Shown piece by piece: positions 7,546 to 15,024 of a stretch of 44,082 nucleotides of DNA. Numbering within the stretch: position 1 is the stretch's first letter; every line of letters begins with the position of its first letter. Where the stretch lies: assembly GCA_050184225.1 (NCBI GenBank), contig JBFXAN010000041.1, forward strand, positions 1-44,082, given 5' to 3'. The notes beneath the pieces are model-generated. The model saw nothing but the letters and a program-made list of their open reading frames with translations, was not told the DNA's origin and ran no database searches. Origin of the DNA: JBFXAN01 sp050184225 (lineage in GTDB: Bacteria > Chloroflexota > Dehalococcoidia > CAUJGQ01). A program made the translations under genes and the position numbers.

Positions 7546-9180
7546 ATGAAGGGGGAAATCCTCTCCAATCGGTATCTGATCGCCGAAGAGATCGGCGTCG
7601 GCGGGATGGGCATGGTTTATCGCGCCGTCAATCTCCGCACGGGCGGCGATGTGGCGATCAAGGTGCCGCATGCGTATCTGGTCCGCAACGTCGAGTATAT
7701 GAACCGGCTCAGCCGCGAGGCCCAGATCGCCGCGTCGTTGTATTCGCCCCGGATCGTGCGTGTGATCGACCTCGATACGCACGAAGGCACGCCGTATCTG
7801 GTGATGGAGTACGTGCCCGGTGACACACTGGCGGATAGTCTTCGGCAGCGGGGGCGGTTCACGCTGCCGGAGACGCTGGCGCTGGGGCTGGAGGTGGCGC
7901 GGGCGTTGGATGCAGCCAACCTCAAGGGGGTGACGCACCGCGATCTGAAGCCGCAGAACATCAAGCTGGTCGATGGCGAGGTGAAGGTGTTGGACTTCGG
8001 CATCGCCAAGGGCGAAGGCTTCGCCAAGGTGACGGCGAACAACGCGTTTGTGGGAACGCCGGAGTATTGCGCCCCGGAGCAGAGCCGCGGCGAGGGCGAC
8101 ATCCGTTCGGATATCTACTCGCTCGGCGTGATCCTCTTCGAGATGCACGAGGGGCACATTCCCTTCGAAGCGGCGTCGCCGTTCGCGATGATCCGGAAGC
8201 ATGAAACGGAACCGGCGCCACCACTGACCGGCGATGTGCCCGAGGCCGTTCGGGAGATCATTGCCCGCTGTCTTGCCAAGAGCCCGGCGGACCGCTACCA
8301 GACGCCGCGCGAGTTGGTGCAAGCGCTGCGTGCGGTATTGGAAGCGCCGACCGGGGCCCATCCGGCGCTGGCGATGCCGGAAGGCGTGTCACCGGCCGTG
8401 CGCCATCCGAATTTGTCCGAATCGGGTGCGATGCCGCCGACGCTGCATATCATCAACGAGCAGCCGCTCGATATCGCGTCTGAGCCGGCGAAGAACAGCG
8501 CAGCGGGACAAGGCTCAGCCAATGCGCCGCGGTCCCGGCGGGGCCGGTTGTTTGCCGTCGTCGGGATCGCGGCCGTTGTGCTGGCAGCCGGTGCGATCCT
8601 GGCGATGCTGCTGATCGATCGGTCGAACGGCGATGCGGCCGATGGCGGGACGGATGCGGTAACGGCCGCCGCCGCTGGTCTGGAGGAGAATGGATCGCCA
8701 ACCCCGTCGGCGGACGCCGGCGCGGCGTCCGAGCCGCTGCTCGTCACGGGGCAGCAGGAGCCGCTGACCGGGCAAATCACGCTGGACTGGACGAACGCCG
8801 GCTGTCCGGAGGTGAAGACGATCGTCGATCTGCGCTCGATCCGGGCCGAGGCATCCGGACGGGTCGCCGTCGCCTATACGGTCGAGACGCCGCGCGTGCT
8901 GGGGGTGGAGCAGTGCGCGGTGAGCATCCCACCAGACGCGAACTGCGCCTGCCTCTATCTGGAAACGCGCCTCGCAACCGGGGAGGTGGTGCGCGCCGCC
9001 AACACCGGCGGAAACGGAGTGGCGGCGACCGGGGCCGCCACAACGTACGGCACGCCTCCCCAGCAGGGCGAATGGTGGTTTGACAAAGACGTGGAACTCA
9101 CGGGGGTGTCGCTGGCACTGCACCGCAGTCCGTCGAGCGGCGCCGATTACAGCTTTGATGTGCCCCTGCTGCGTCGCTAG
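7546..9180 (+). CDS. Membrane Ser/Thr protein kinase (PknB-like)
   Basis: This 544-residue Hanks-type kinase has its catalytic domain at residues 9-265: glycine loop GVGGMGMVY, invariant Lys in VAIKV (K39), HRDLKPQN with catalytic D133, DFG at 150-152, and GTPEYCAPEQ in the activation segment. A disordered linker leads to one transmembrane helix (about 335-357, FAVVGIAAVVLAAGAILAML). The remaining 185 residues should be extracellular: an acidic Ala/Gly linker, then a beta-rich domain with four Cys (GCPEVKT, EQCAVS, NCACL). No PASTA repeats are present, so the sensed ligand differs from muropeptide-type PknB. It converges on a NarL-type regulator gene 11 bp away, which is a possible but unproven target. 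Confidence 0.92.
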   Translation: MKGEILSNRYLIAEEIGVGGMGMVYRAVNLRTGGDVAIKVPHAYLVRNVEYMNRLSREAQIAASLYSPRIVRVIDLDTHEGTPYLVMEYVPGDTLADSLRQRGRFTLPETLALGLEVARALDAANLKGVTHRDLKPQNIKLVDGEVKVLDFGIAKGEGFAKVTANNAFVGTPEYCAPEQSRGEGDIRSDIYSLGVILFEMHEGHIPFEAASPFAMIRKHETEPAPPLTGDVPEAVREIIARCLAKSPADRYQTPRELVQALRAVLEAPTGAHPALAMPEGVSPAVRHPNLSESGAMPPTLHIINEQPLDIASEPAKNSAAGQGSANAPRSRRGRLFAVVGIAAVVLAAGAILAMLLIDRSNGDAADGGTDAVTAAAAGLEENGSPTPSADAGAASEPLLVTGQQEPLTGQITLDWTNAGCPEVKTIVDLRSIRAEASGRVAVAYTVETPRVLGVEQCAVSIPPDANCACLYLETRLATGEVVRAANTGGNGVAATGAATTYGTPPQQGEWWFDKDVELTGVSLALHRSPSSGADYSFDVPLLRR

Positions 9181-9191
9181 GGATACGGACG

Positions 9192-9860
9192 TCAGTCGTC
9201 GCCGCGGATCTCCCGCACCAATCCTTCTTGAACGGCGAAGGCGGCGGCCTGCTGGCGGTTGCGCAAATGCAGCTTGTCGAGAATGTTGCGGAGGTGCACC
9301 TTGACCGTGTTCTCCGCGATGACGAGGTGTTGCGCGATCTCTTTGTTCGACGCGCCGCGGGCAATGAGTTCCAGGACCTCACGCTCGCGGCTCGTCAGTT
9401 TCTCGGCCTCGCTCGGACCCTCATGCATGCCCTGCGCGAGCTTGGCAAATTCGTCCAGCAACTGCGTCGCCAGATGCGGAGAGACGACCGAGCCACCCTC
9501 GGCGAGAATGTGGAGGCCGGCACAGAGGTCGTCGAGCTGCACCGTCTTGACGAGGTAGCCGCGGGCACCGGCCCGGATCGTCGAGAAGAGGTCCTGCGCC
9601 TGCTCGGAGACGGTGAGCATGCAGACAGCCTGCTCCGGCCGCTCCTCGAGGATCTGACGGGTCGCCTCGAGTCCGCCGCCGAGTGGCATTGATAGATCCA
9701 TCAGCACCACGTCGGGACGCAGCAGCGATGTCTTCCGGACGGCCTCGGCCGCGTCCTTTGCCTGGCCGACGACCTGGATGTCGTCGCAGCGAGCGAGCAG
9801 CCCTTCCATGCCTTCACGGAAGAGGGCATTGTCATCCGCGAGCAGCACCTTGACCGTCAT
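9192..9860 (-). CDS. NarL/FixJ-type response regulator
   Basis: This 222-residue regulator has a canonical receiver: acidic pair D9-D10, phospho-acceptor D55 in LMDLSMP, T83 and K105. The C-terminal LuxR-type HTH contains LTSREREVLELIARGASNKE and NTVKVHLRNILDKL. No histidine kinase gene lies next to it; the nearest kinases are the Ser/Thr kinase convergent with it and the histidine kinase at 31708. The divergent trkH gene starts about 200 bp away, so that intergenic space could hold both promoters. Confidence 0.93.
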   Translation of the reverse strand: MTVKVLLADDNALFREGMEGLLARCDDIQVVGQAKDAAEAVRKTSLLRPDVVLMDLSMPLGGGLEATRQILEERPEQAVCMLTVSEQAQDLFSTIRAGARGYLVKTVQLDDLCAGLHILAEGGSVVSPHLATQLLDEFAKLAQGMHEGPSEAEKLTSREREVLELIARGASNKEIAQHLVIAENTVKVHLRNILDKLHLRNRQQAAAFAVQEGLVREIRGDD

Positions 9861-10068
9861 TGAGAATCATCCTTTGTATCCGGCAATCGGCCGGATCGAC
9901 GCATCGTTCCTTCGATATACACTGCTACTCCGGCGATGTCGATAGCAGCCACACACATACCATTGTCGGCAGACGCGAGATCGGGTGCAATTGGACCCGT
10001 GGCCATTGGTACGCCGGCCGGATCACGGCCGTCGCACCCCGAGCGATCGCGGTTGGCCGGGACACCGC

Positions 10069-11490
10069 ATGACACGACGAGGCACACACCGGCCACTGGC
10101 CGGCATCTTTCGACTGGGACGGGGAACGACGCTTCGCATTCGGCTCCGTTCCGCTCGCCGCGGGCGCGGGCGGCGGCTCCTCTCCTCGATCTGGATCGTC
10201 TGGGCGCTGGCCGGGCTGATCGCGGTGGGGACTGTGCTGCTGATGCTGCCGCTCGCCGGTGCGGACGGCCGATCGACACCCTTCTTGATCGCATTCTTCA
10301 CGGCCACATCCGCCGCCTGCACCGCCGGTCTGGTCGTGGTGGATACGGCGGACCACTGGTCGTTGTTCGGTCAGGTGGTGCTGCTCCTCTTGTTCCAGAT
10401 CGGCGGGTTGGGATTTCTCACCAGTTCGACGCTGATCCTCCTGGTCCTCGGCCGGCGTCTGGGGTTGCGTGACCGGCTGCTGGTGCGGGAAGCGCTCGGC
10501 GAGGGCACACTGGCGGGGCTGGGATCGTTGGTCCGCCGGATCGTTCGATTCGCGCTGATCGTGGAAGTCGCCGGGGCAATACTGCTCACCGCGTACTTCA
10601 TGACGGAGCGAAGCCCGCTCTCGGCCGTGTGGTACGGCATCTTCTACTCGGTATCGGCCTTCACCAACGCCAGCTTCGATCTGTCCGGCGGGTTTCTCGG
10701 CCTCAGCGAAGAGGCATCGAACGTCTATCTGCTCGCGGTGCTGAGCGCGCTGGTGATCATCGGAGGGATCAGCTACGCCGTCGTCGCAGACCTGCGGCGG
10801 GTGCGACATCTTCATGACCTGTCGCTGGACTCCAAGCTGGTGTTGGTGACGACCGGTGTGTTGCTGGTGGCGGGTACAGCGGGCGTCTATCTGTTGGAGC
10901 GAAGCAACGCGGCATCGCTGGCATCGATGAGCGTGCCGGAGGCGCTCCTGCAATCATTCTTCTTCTCGGTCAGCGCGCGCAGTTCGGGGTTCCAGACGAT
11001 GAGTCCCGACGTGTTTGACGAGGCGACCTTGTTGCTCCTGATCGGGCTGATGTTCATCGGCGGTGCGGCGGGGTCAACGGCGGGCGGGATCAAGGTGAAC
11101 AGCGTCGGCGTGCTGGCGGCGGCGGTGCTCTCGGCGGTGAAGGGCCGCCCGCATGTGGTCGCCTTCTGGCGTGAGATTCCGGTGCCGGTGGTGATGCGGG
11201 CATTGACGGTCGCGGTGCTGGCGCTGGTGCTGGTTTCGGCCGCCGCGTTCCTGCTCACGCTGAACGGCACGTTCCGCTATCTGCCGTTGCTGTTTGAGGT
11301 GACGTCGGCGTTCGGGACAGTCGGCATGTCAACCGGCATCACACCCGCGCTGGAAACCGAGGATCGGCTGGTGCTGATCGCGATGATGTTCATCGGACGG
11401 CTGGGGCCGTTGACACTGGCGGTGGCGCTCACACGCCAGCAGGAAGATGAGCGGGTTCGTCATCCGGAAGCATTCGTCCGGATTGGATAG
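10069..11490 (+). CDS. TrkH/KtrB-family potassium channel subunit
   Basis: This 473-residue integral membrane protein is the ion-conducting subunit of a K+ uptake system. The four pore loops with filter glycines are visible: SAACTAGLVVVD, SVSAFTNASFDLSG, SVSARSSGFQTM and SAFGTVGMSTGI. Hydrophobic helices flank each, as in the quadruplicated M1-P-M2 fold. I chose ATG 10069 (MTRRGTHRP); the frame extends to 9985 but that part is Arg-rich and unlike the family. The regulatory subunit gene follows after 11 bp, forming an operon. Ion selectivity beyond K+ (Na+ coupling) cannot be read. Confidence 0.9.
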   Translation: MTRRGTHRPLAGIFRLGRGTTLRIRLRSARRGRGRRLLSSIWIVWALAGLIAVGTVLLMLPLAGADGRSTPFLIAFFTATSAACTAGLVVVDTADHWSLFGQVVLLLLFQIGGLGFLTSSTLILLVLGRRLGLRDRLLVREALGEGTLAGLGSLVRRIVRFALIVEVAGAILLTAYFMTERSPLSAVWYGIFYSVSAFTNASFDLSGGFLGLSEEASNVYLLAVLSALVIIGGISYAVVADLRRVRHLHDLSLDSKLVLVTTGVLLVAGTAGVYLLERSNAASLASMSVPEALLQSFFFSVSARSSGFQTMSPDVFDEATLLLLIGLMFIGGAAGSTAGGIKVNSVGVLAAAVLSAVKGRPHVVAFWREIPVPVVMRALTVAVLALVLVSAAAFLLTLNGTFRYLPLLFEVTSAFGTVGMSTGITPALETEDRLVLIAMMFIGRLGPLTLAVALTRQQEDERVRHPEAFVRIG

Positions 11491-11501
11491 GAGCAGGATG
11501 C

Positions 11502-12155
11502 ATGGCCCGACGCAGGCAGGTGGTCGTGGTGGGATTGGGCCGGTTTGGCTCGGCGCTCGCGGAAACCTTAAGCGAGATCGGTCACGAAGTGCTGGCGATC
11601 GATATCAACCACAAGCCGGTCCAGGAGATCAGCGATGTCGTCACGCACGCGGTGCAAGGCGATGGGACCGACGCGGAGACGCTGAGCGACGTGGGCGCCG
11701 GCGAGTTTGACACCGGGATCGTCGCGGTCGGCGATATCGAGCAAAGCATCCTGATCACGGTGCAACTGAAGCGGCTGGGCGTACCGTACGTGATCGCCAA
11801 GGCAAAGGAAGAACTGCACGGAACGATACTGGAGAAGATCGGGGCCGACCGTATTGTCTATCCGGAGCGCGAAGTTGGCGAGCGGCTGGCGCACAGCTTC
11901 ATCATGCCCAATGTCGTGGACTATATGTCGCTCGGGCCGGACTATGGCATCAGCAAGCTGGAGCCGCCGGCGCAGTTCATCGGCCGGTCGGTGGGTGAAC
12001 TCGGTCTGGGCGATCGGTATCACGTGGCCCTGATGATGATCCAGCGATCGGCGCAGGTGGTGATCAACCCTGGCCCGGACGAACGAATCCAGGGGCAGGA
12101 TCTGCTCGTGATCGCCGGACTGGACGATGCGGTCGAGCGGTTCCGCTCGACGTGA
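11502..12155 (+). CDS. TrkA/KtrA-type regulatory subunit
   Basis: This 217-residue RCK protein has an N-terminal Rossmann domain (VVVVGLGRFGSALAETL, GxGxxG pattern, with acidic residue in VLAIDIN) that binds NAD(H) or ATP/ADP. A C-terminal RCK_C/TrkA_C domain (from about residue 138) ends in QDLLVIAGLDDAVERF. It is a soluble ring-forming subunit gating the TrkH-type channel encoded 11 bp upstream. Size fits the single-RCK KtrA type rather than the doubled TrkA of enterobacteria. Confidence 0.92.
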   Translation: MARRRQVVVVGLGRFGSALAETLSEIGHEVLAIDINHKPVQEISDVVTHAVQGDGTDAETLSDVGAGEFDTGIVAVGDIEQSILITVQLKRLGVPYVIAKAKEELHGTILEKIGADRIVYPEREVGERLAHSFIMPNVVDYMSLGPDYGISKLEPPAQFIGRSVGELGLGDRYHVALMMIQRSAQVVINPGPDERIQGQDLLVIAGLDDAVERFRST

Positions 12156-12165
12156 GCGCCGCCGC

Positions 12166-12198
12166 AACCTTGACGCACACGTCAAGGTTGGCTACGCT
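12166..12198 (+). promoter_or_regulatory. MerR-type operator and promoter
   Basis: A perfect palindrome AACCTTGACG-CACA-CGTCAAGGTT (12166-12189) lies 37 bp before the MerR gene. A -35 hexamer TTGACG (12170-12175) is inside its left arm, and a -10-like TACGCT (12193-12198) follows after 17 bp. A dyad placed between the promoter hexamers is the usual MerR-family arrangement, so autoregulation is likely. Because the spacer is 17 bp rather than 19-20, simple repression is as plausible as activation by DNA distortion. Confidence 0.65.
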
Positions 12199-12225
12199 AG
12201 GTGACAAGACTCCGCTCGAGGGTAG

Positions 12226-12699
12226 ATGGTGTCGACACGGCAGGGCGCAGAACTGCAGATCGGAGAGGTCGCCGAGCGGACTGGTGTGACCCAACGCACC
12301 CTTCGCTTCTACGAGGAGCGGGGCCTGCTCAAGCCACCGTCCCGGATGGAGGGCGGCTTTCGTCTCTATTCCGAGGAGGACGTGGAGCGCGTCGAGCAGA
12401 TCAAGGGACTCCAGCGGCTGCTGGGGCTCTCGCTCGCCGAGATCAAAGAGATGGTCGAGGCGGATGAGGCGCTGAAGGCGATCAAGGCAGAATATCGACG
12501 TGAGGCGGAGACCGATCAGAAGATCGAGCAGATCCGTCAGGCCCGCGCGATCACGGAAAAGCAGTACGCGATCGTCCATCAGAAGCTGGAACAGCTTCAA
12601 ACGATGAGCGACCAGCTCGAGAAGCGGCGCCAGCAGTTCGATACCTGGCTCGCAAACCTCGAGATGCAGCGGCGGCCGGCGCCGTCGACGAGTTCCTAG
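12226..12699 (+). CDS. MerR-family transcriptional regulator
   Basis: This 157-residue protein has a winged HTH at residues 10-80 (LQIGEVAERTGVTQRTLRFY and FRLYSEEDVERVEQIKGLQR). A long charged coiled coil follows (about 85-150), for dimerisation. No Cys-containing metal site is present, so a small organic effector or none is more likely than a metal. GAGGG precedes ATG 12226. A palindromic operator lies just upstream. The MFS exporter gene follows after a repeat element, and is a possible target. Confidence 0.88.
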   Translation: MVSTRQGAELQIGEVAERTGVTQRTLRFYEERGLLKPPSRMEGGFRLYSEEDVERVEQIKGLQRLLGLSLAEIKEMVEADEALKAIKAEYRREAETDQKIEQIRQARAITEKQYAIVHQKLEQLQTMSDQLEKRRQQFDTWLANLEMQRRPAPSTSS

Positions 12700-12701
12700 T
12701 T

Positions 12702-12774
12702 CGACGTTCCTGGTTCCATGTTCCCGACGTGAATCAGGAGCCTGGAACTTCGGAACGAGGAACCTGGAACGTTC
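12702..12774. repeat. GTTCCTGGTTCC-family inverted repeat
   Basis: Arms 12702-12724 and about 12751-12774 are near reverse complements, with cores CGTTCCTGGTTCC and GGAACCTGGAACG. The element fills the gap between merR and the MFS gene. Its right arm ends directly before the MFS ATG, so it supplies that gene's translation-initiation region. Confidence 0.7.
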
Positions 12775-12775
12775 G

Positions 12776-14140
12776 ATGAGTGTCGCGGATCAACCGTCAC
12801 CCCTGCGACCGATGACTGCTGGTCCGAGCGCGGTCCGGCTGCCCTGGTGGAACCCGAAGGGGTGGGGGCAGACCTTCGGCGCGCTGGAGAGCCAGGGATT
12901 CGCCCGCTATTTCTGGGGCACGTTCGCCTTCTTTTTCGCCATGCAGATGCAGATGCTGCTGCGTGGCTACTTAATCTACGACTTGACCGGCGACGCGCTG
13001 GCCCTGGGCTTGATCAGCGTGACGTTCGCCGCGCCGATGCTGGTGCTGGCGCCGGTGGCCGGCGTCGTCGCCGACCGGTTCGATCGGCGGATGATCATCG
13101 TCCTCTCCCAGAGCATCGGCCTCGTGTTGACGGGGCTGACGACGGTGTTGATCATCACGGACGCGATCACCTATTGGCAATTGCTCGTGATCTCCTTCTT
13201 CTCGGCGAGCACGATGGTGTTCAACATGCCGGCGCGGCAGGCGATGGTGCCGGCGCTGGTGGGGCCGGAGAAGCTGATGAACGCGATCGCGCTCACCAGC
13301 GGCTCGATGAACGTCTGCCGGATCGTCGCCCCGGCGATGGCGGGGATGCTGGTCGCGCCGATCGGAGTCGGCGGCGGTTATGTCGTGACGATGGTGTTCA
13401 CCGTCGTCGCGGTGCTGCTCTTCTTTCGGGTGCCGAGTCCCGGCCGCGCCGAGACGAGGAAGCGATCCTTCTTCGGCGACATGCTGGACGGCGTCACCTT
13501 CATGAAGGACAACCGGCTGGTGCTGCTGCTCCTCGTGATCGGTACGGTGCCGATGCTGCTGGCGATGCCCCATCAGAACCTGCTCCCGGTCTTCGCCGCC
13601 GATATCTGGGATGTCGGCGCCGTGGGGCTGGGACTGTTGCAGACGCTGGCTGGGGTGGGCGGACTCGCGGGCGCCGCCGTCGCCGCCAACCTAAGCGGCG
13701 CGCGCAAGCCGGGCCGGTTGCTGATGGCAAGCATGGTGCTGTTTGGCGTCTTCATCACGCTGTTCGCGCTGTCTCCCGGGTTCGGGCCGGCGTTGCTGGT
13801 GATCCTGCTGGCCGAGATCTTCGCGATGGTGGGCATGACGCTGAACAACACGCTGATCCAGACGATCATTCCGGATGCGGTGCGCGGACGGGTGATGAGC
13901 CTGATGATGATGACCTTCGGTATCACGCCACTGGGAACGCTGCCCGCCGGCTGGGTGGCGCGTGAGTATGGTGTGCGGATTGCCGTCGCCGGCGGCGGGC
14001 TCTTGCTCGTGGCGTTTGCCATCGCGATCTTCCTGCTGAGCCGCACATACCGGCAGCTCGATCGGACCGTGGCGCGGTCGGTGGAGACGGACATCCGGCC
14101 GATGAAGCCCGCCGCTGGCGCCTCTGCAATCGGTGACTGA
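12776..14140 (+). CDS. MFS exporter (EntS/MFS_3-like)
   Basis: This 454-residue major facilitator protein has 12 predicted hydrophobic segments. Family marks include VVADRFDRRMI (motif A between TM2 and TM3), the helix with FNMPARQAMVPALVG, and DAVRGRVMSLMMMTFGITPL before TM11. This pattern is typical of the EntS-like drug or siderophore exporter group. The ATG at 12776 lies immediately after a repeat arm without a clear ribosome site; ATG 12812 is an alternative. It lies downstream of a MerR regulator, consistent with inducible efflux, but the substrate is unknown. Confidence 0.88.
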   Translation: MSVADQPSPLRPMTAGPSAVRLPWWNPKGWGQTFGALESQGFARYFWGTFAFFFAMQMQMLLRGYLIYDLTGDALALGLISVTFAAPMLVLAPVAGVVADRFDRRMIIVLSQSIGLVLTGLTTVLIITDAITYWQLLVISFFSASTMVFNMPARQAMVPALVGPEKLMNAIALTSGSMNVCRIVAPAMAGMLVAPIGVGGGYVVTMVFTVVAVLLFFRVPSPGRAETRKRSFFGDMLDGVTFMKDNRLVLLLLVIGTVPMLLAMPHQNLLPVFAADIWDVGAVGLGLLQTLAGVGGLAGAAVAANLSGARKPGRLLMASMVLFGVFITLFALSPGFGPALLVILLAEIFAMVGMTLNNTLIQTIIPDAVRGRVMSLMMMTFGITPLGTLPAGWVAREYGVRIAVAGGGLLLVAFAIAIFLLSRTYRQLDRTVARSVETDIRPMKPAAGASAIGD

Positions 14141-14193
14141 TCCCGCAGACGGGAGCCATCTGCCTGTGGCGCCCGCCGTGGCGAACGTCGATC

Positions 14194-14277
14194 ACCCTGT
14201 CATCCTGAGCGCCAGCGAAGGATCTCGGACGCAACTACACCTCCGAGATCCTTCGCTGGCGCTCAGGATGACAGGGT
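14194..14277. repeat. Perfect 36-bp inverted repeat (CATCCTGAGC family)
   Basis: Arms 14194-14229 and 14242-14277 are exact reverse complements with a 12-bp spacer. The core is TCATCCTGAGCGCCAGCGAA. Translations give VILSASEG and DPSLALRMTG, familiar products of this dispersed repeat. It lies downstream of the MFS gene and could act as a terminator. Other copies are at 5048-5082 and 39114-39192. Confidence 0.92.
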
Positions 14278-14311
14278 ACGTCGCTGTTGCTTATCTGCTC
14301 ATGTCATGTGC

Positions 14312-14400
14312 TTAGCGCCAGACGGCGCCGAGGGCGCGACGGAAGTTGCCGTTGCAGATGCGTTCGATCCGGTTGTCGCTCCAGCCGCGCTGCTTGAAGG
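14312..14400 (-). pseudogene. Displaced 3' end of a dipeptidase gene
   Basis: Positions 14316-14400 match 15029-15113, the end of the intact dipeptidase gene, at 80 of 85 positions in the same orientation. On the minus strand the fragment encodes the family C-terminus (GWSDNRIERICNGNFRRALG, then AVWR) and its own TAA stop at 14314-14312. There is no upstream coding sequence: the DUF4258/DUF2283 pair fills the space between the two copies. It is either the old gene end left behind by insertion of a cassette carrying a replacement end, or the remnant of a tandem paralogue. Confidence 0.85.
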
Positions 14401-14448
14401 CGCACGGCAACGTCGTTTGGTATTCTGCCGCCACCGAGGGGGCGGTGG

Positions 14449-14694
14449 ATGAGCGGCATCGACTATCACCCGCACGCACGAACCCGGATGCGTCGGCGGG
14501 GAATCACGGAAGCGCAGGTCGTACAGGCACTTGCGATGTACGACACGACCTATCCGGCACAACCGCTCCCAGGGCGCAGATTCCGATCGACCGTGTACGT
14601 TGCCACGGTAGACGGCCGGAGACTGCGGGTATACGTTGAGCAGGGACGGTTTCCAACCTACGTGCGAACCGTTGCCTGGGAAGATGACGAATGA
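14449..14694 (+). CDS. DUF4258 protein, putative toxin of a toxin-antitoxin-like pair
   Basis: This 81-residue protein opens YHPHARTRMRRRGITEAQVV and continues with beta strands around YVATVDGRRLRVYVEQ, the DUF4258 pattern. The family is small and RelE-fold-like, and is often encoded with DUF2283 proteins. A toxin role is inference from that arrangement. GAGGGGG precedes the ATG. The next gene starts inside its last codons (ATGA overlap at 14691-14694), so the two are translationally coupled. The pair sits between two copies of a dipeptidase 3' end, suggesting it arrived as a unit. Confidence 0.75.
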   Translation: MSGIDYHPHARTRMRRRGITEAQVVQALAMYDTTYPAQPLPGRRFRSTVYVATVDGRRLRVYVEQGRFPTYVRTVAWEDDE

Positions 14695-14945
14695 GCGCAT
14701 TCACGCCACACGCCGAGTATCATCCGGACATCGACATCCTCTACATCTACCTGCGCGATGCGGCGATCGTCAGGACGCGTGGACTCGGACCGTGGCGGAA
14801 CGTTGATCTCACCGCCGATGGCAACGTAGTCGGTGTTGAGTTTGTGAACGCGAGCGACGGTGTTGATCTGCGCGGCGTGCCCGAAAGCAGCGACGTCGTT
14901 CAAGCGATGGAAGCGATCGGCCTTTCCTTGCCAGTCATCGCGTGA
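14691..14945 (+). CDS. DUF2283 protein, putative antitoxin partner
   Basis: This 84-residue protein contains EYHPDIDILYIYLRDAAIVR and DLTADGNVVGVEFVNASDGV, the two conserved halves of DUF2283 (a short beta-rich domain of the form YD...D.LYI...G.vvGiEil). It overlaps the DUF4258 gene by four bases. In such pairs DUF2283 is usually taken as the antitoxin; activity is unproven. About 80 bp without features separate it from the duplicated dipeptidase 3' end. Confidence 0.78.
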   Translation: MSAFTPHAEYHPDIDILYIYLRDAAIVRTRGLGPWRNVDLTADGNVVGVEFVNASDGVDLRGVPESSDVVQAMEAIGLSLPVIA

Positions 14946-15024
14946 GCTGGACTATCACCGGGCCATCCCTATCAATTCGCTGACTTCGAGATGCGCGAGC
15001 ATCGGGTTATGAGTCTGGTGTCGG

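Noticed and set aside
14133..14315. Short frame with VILSASEG and DPSLALRMTG
   Set aside because: These peptides come from the two arms of the 36-bp inverted repeat, not from a gene.
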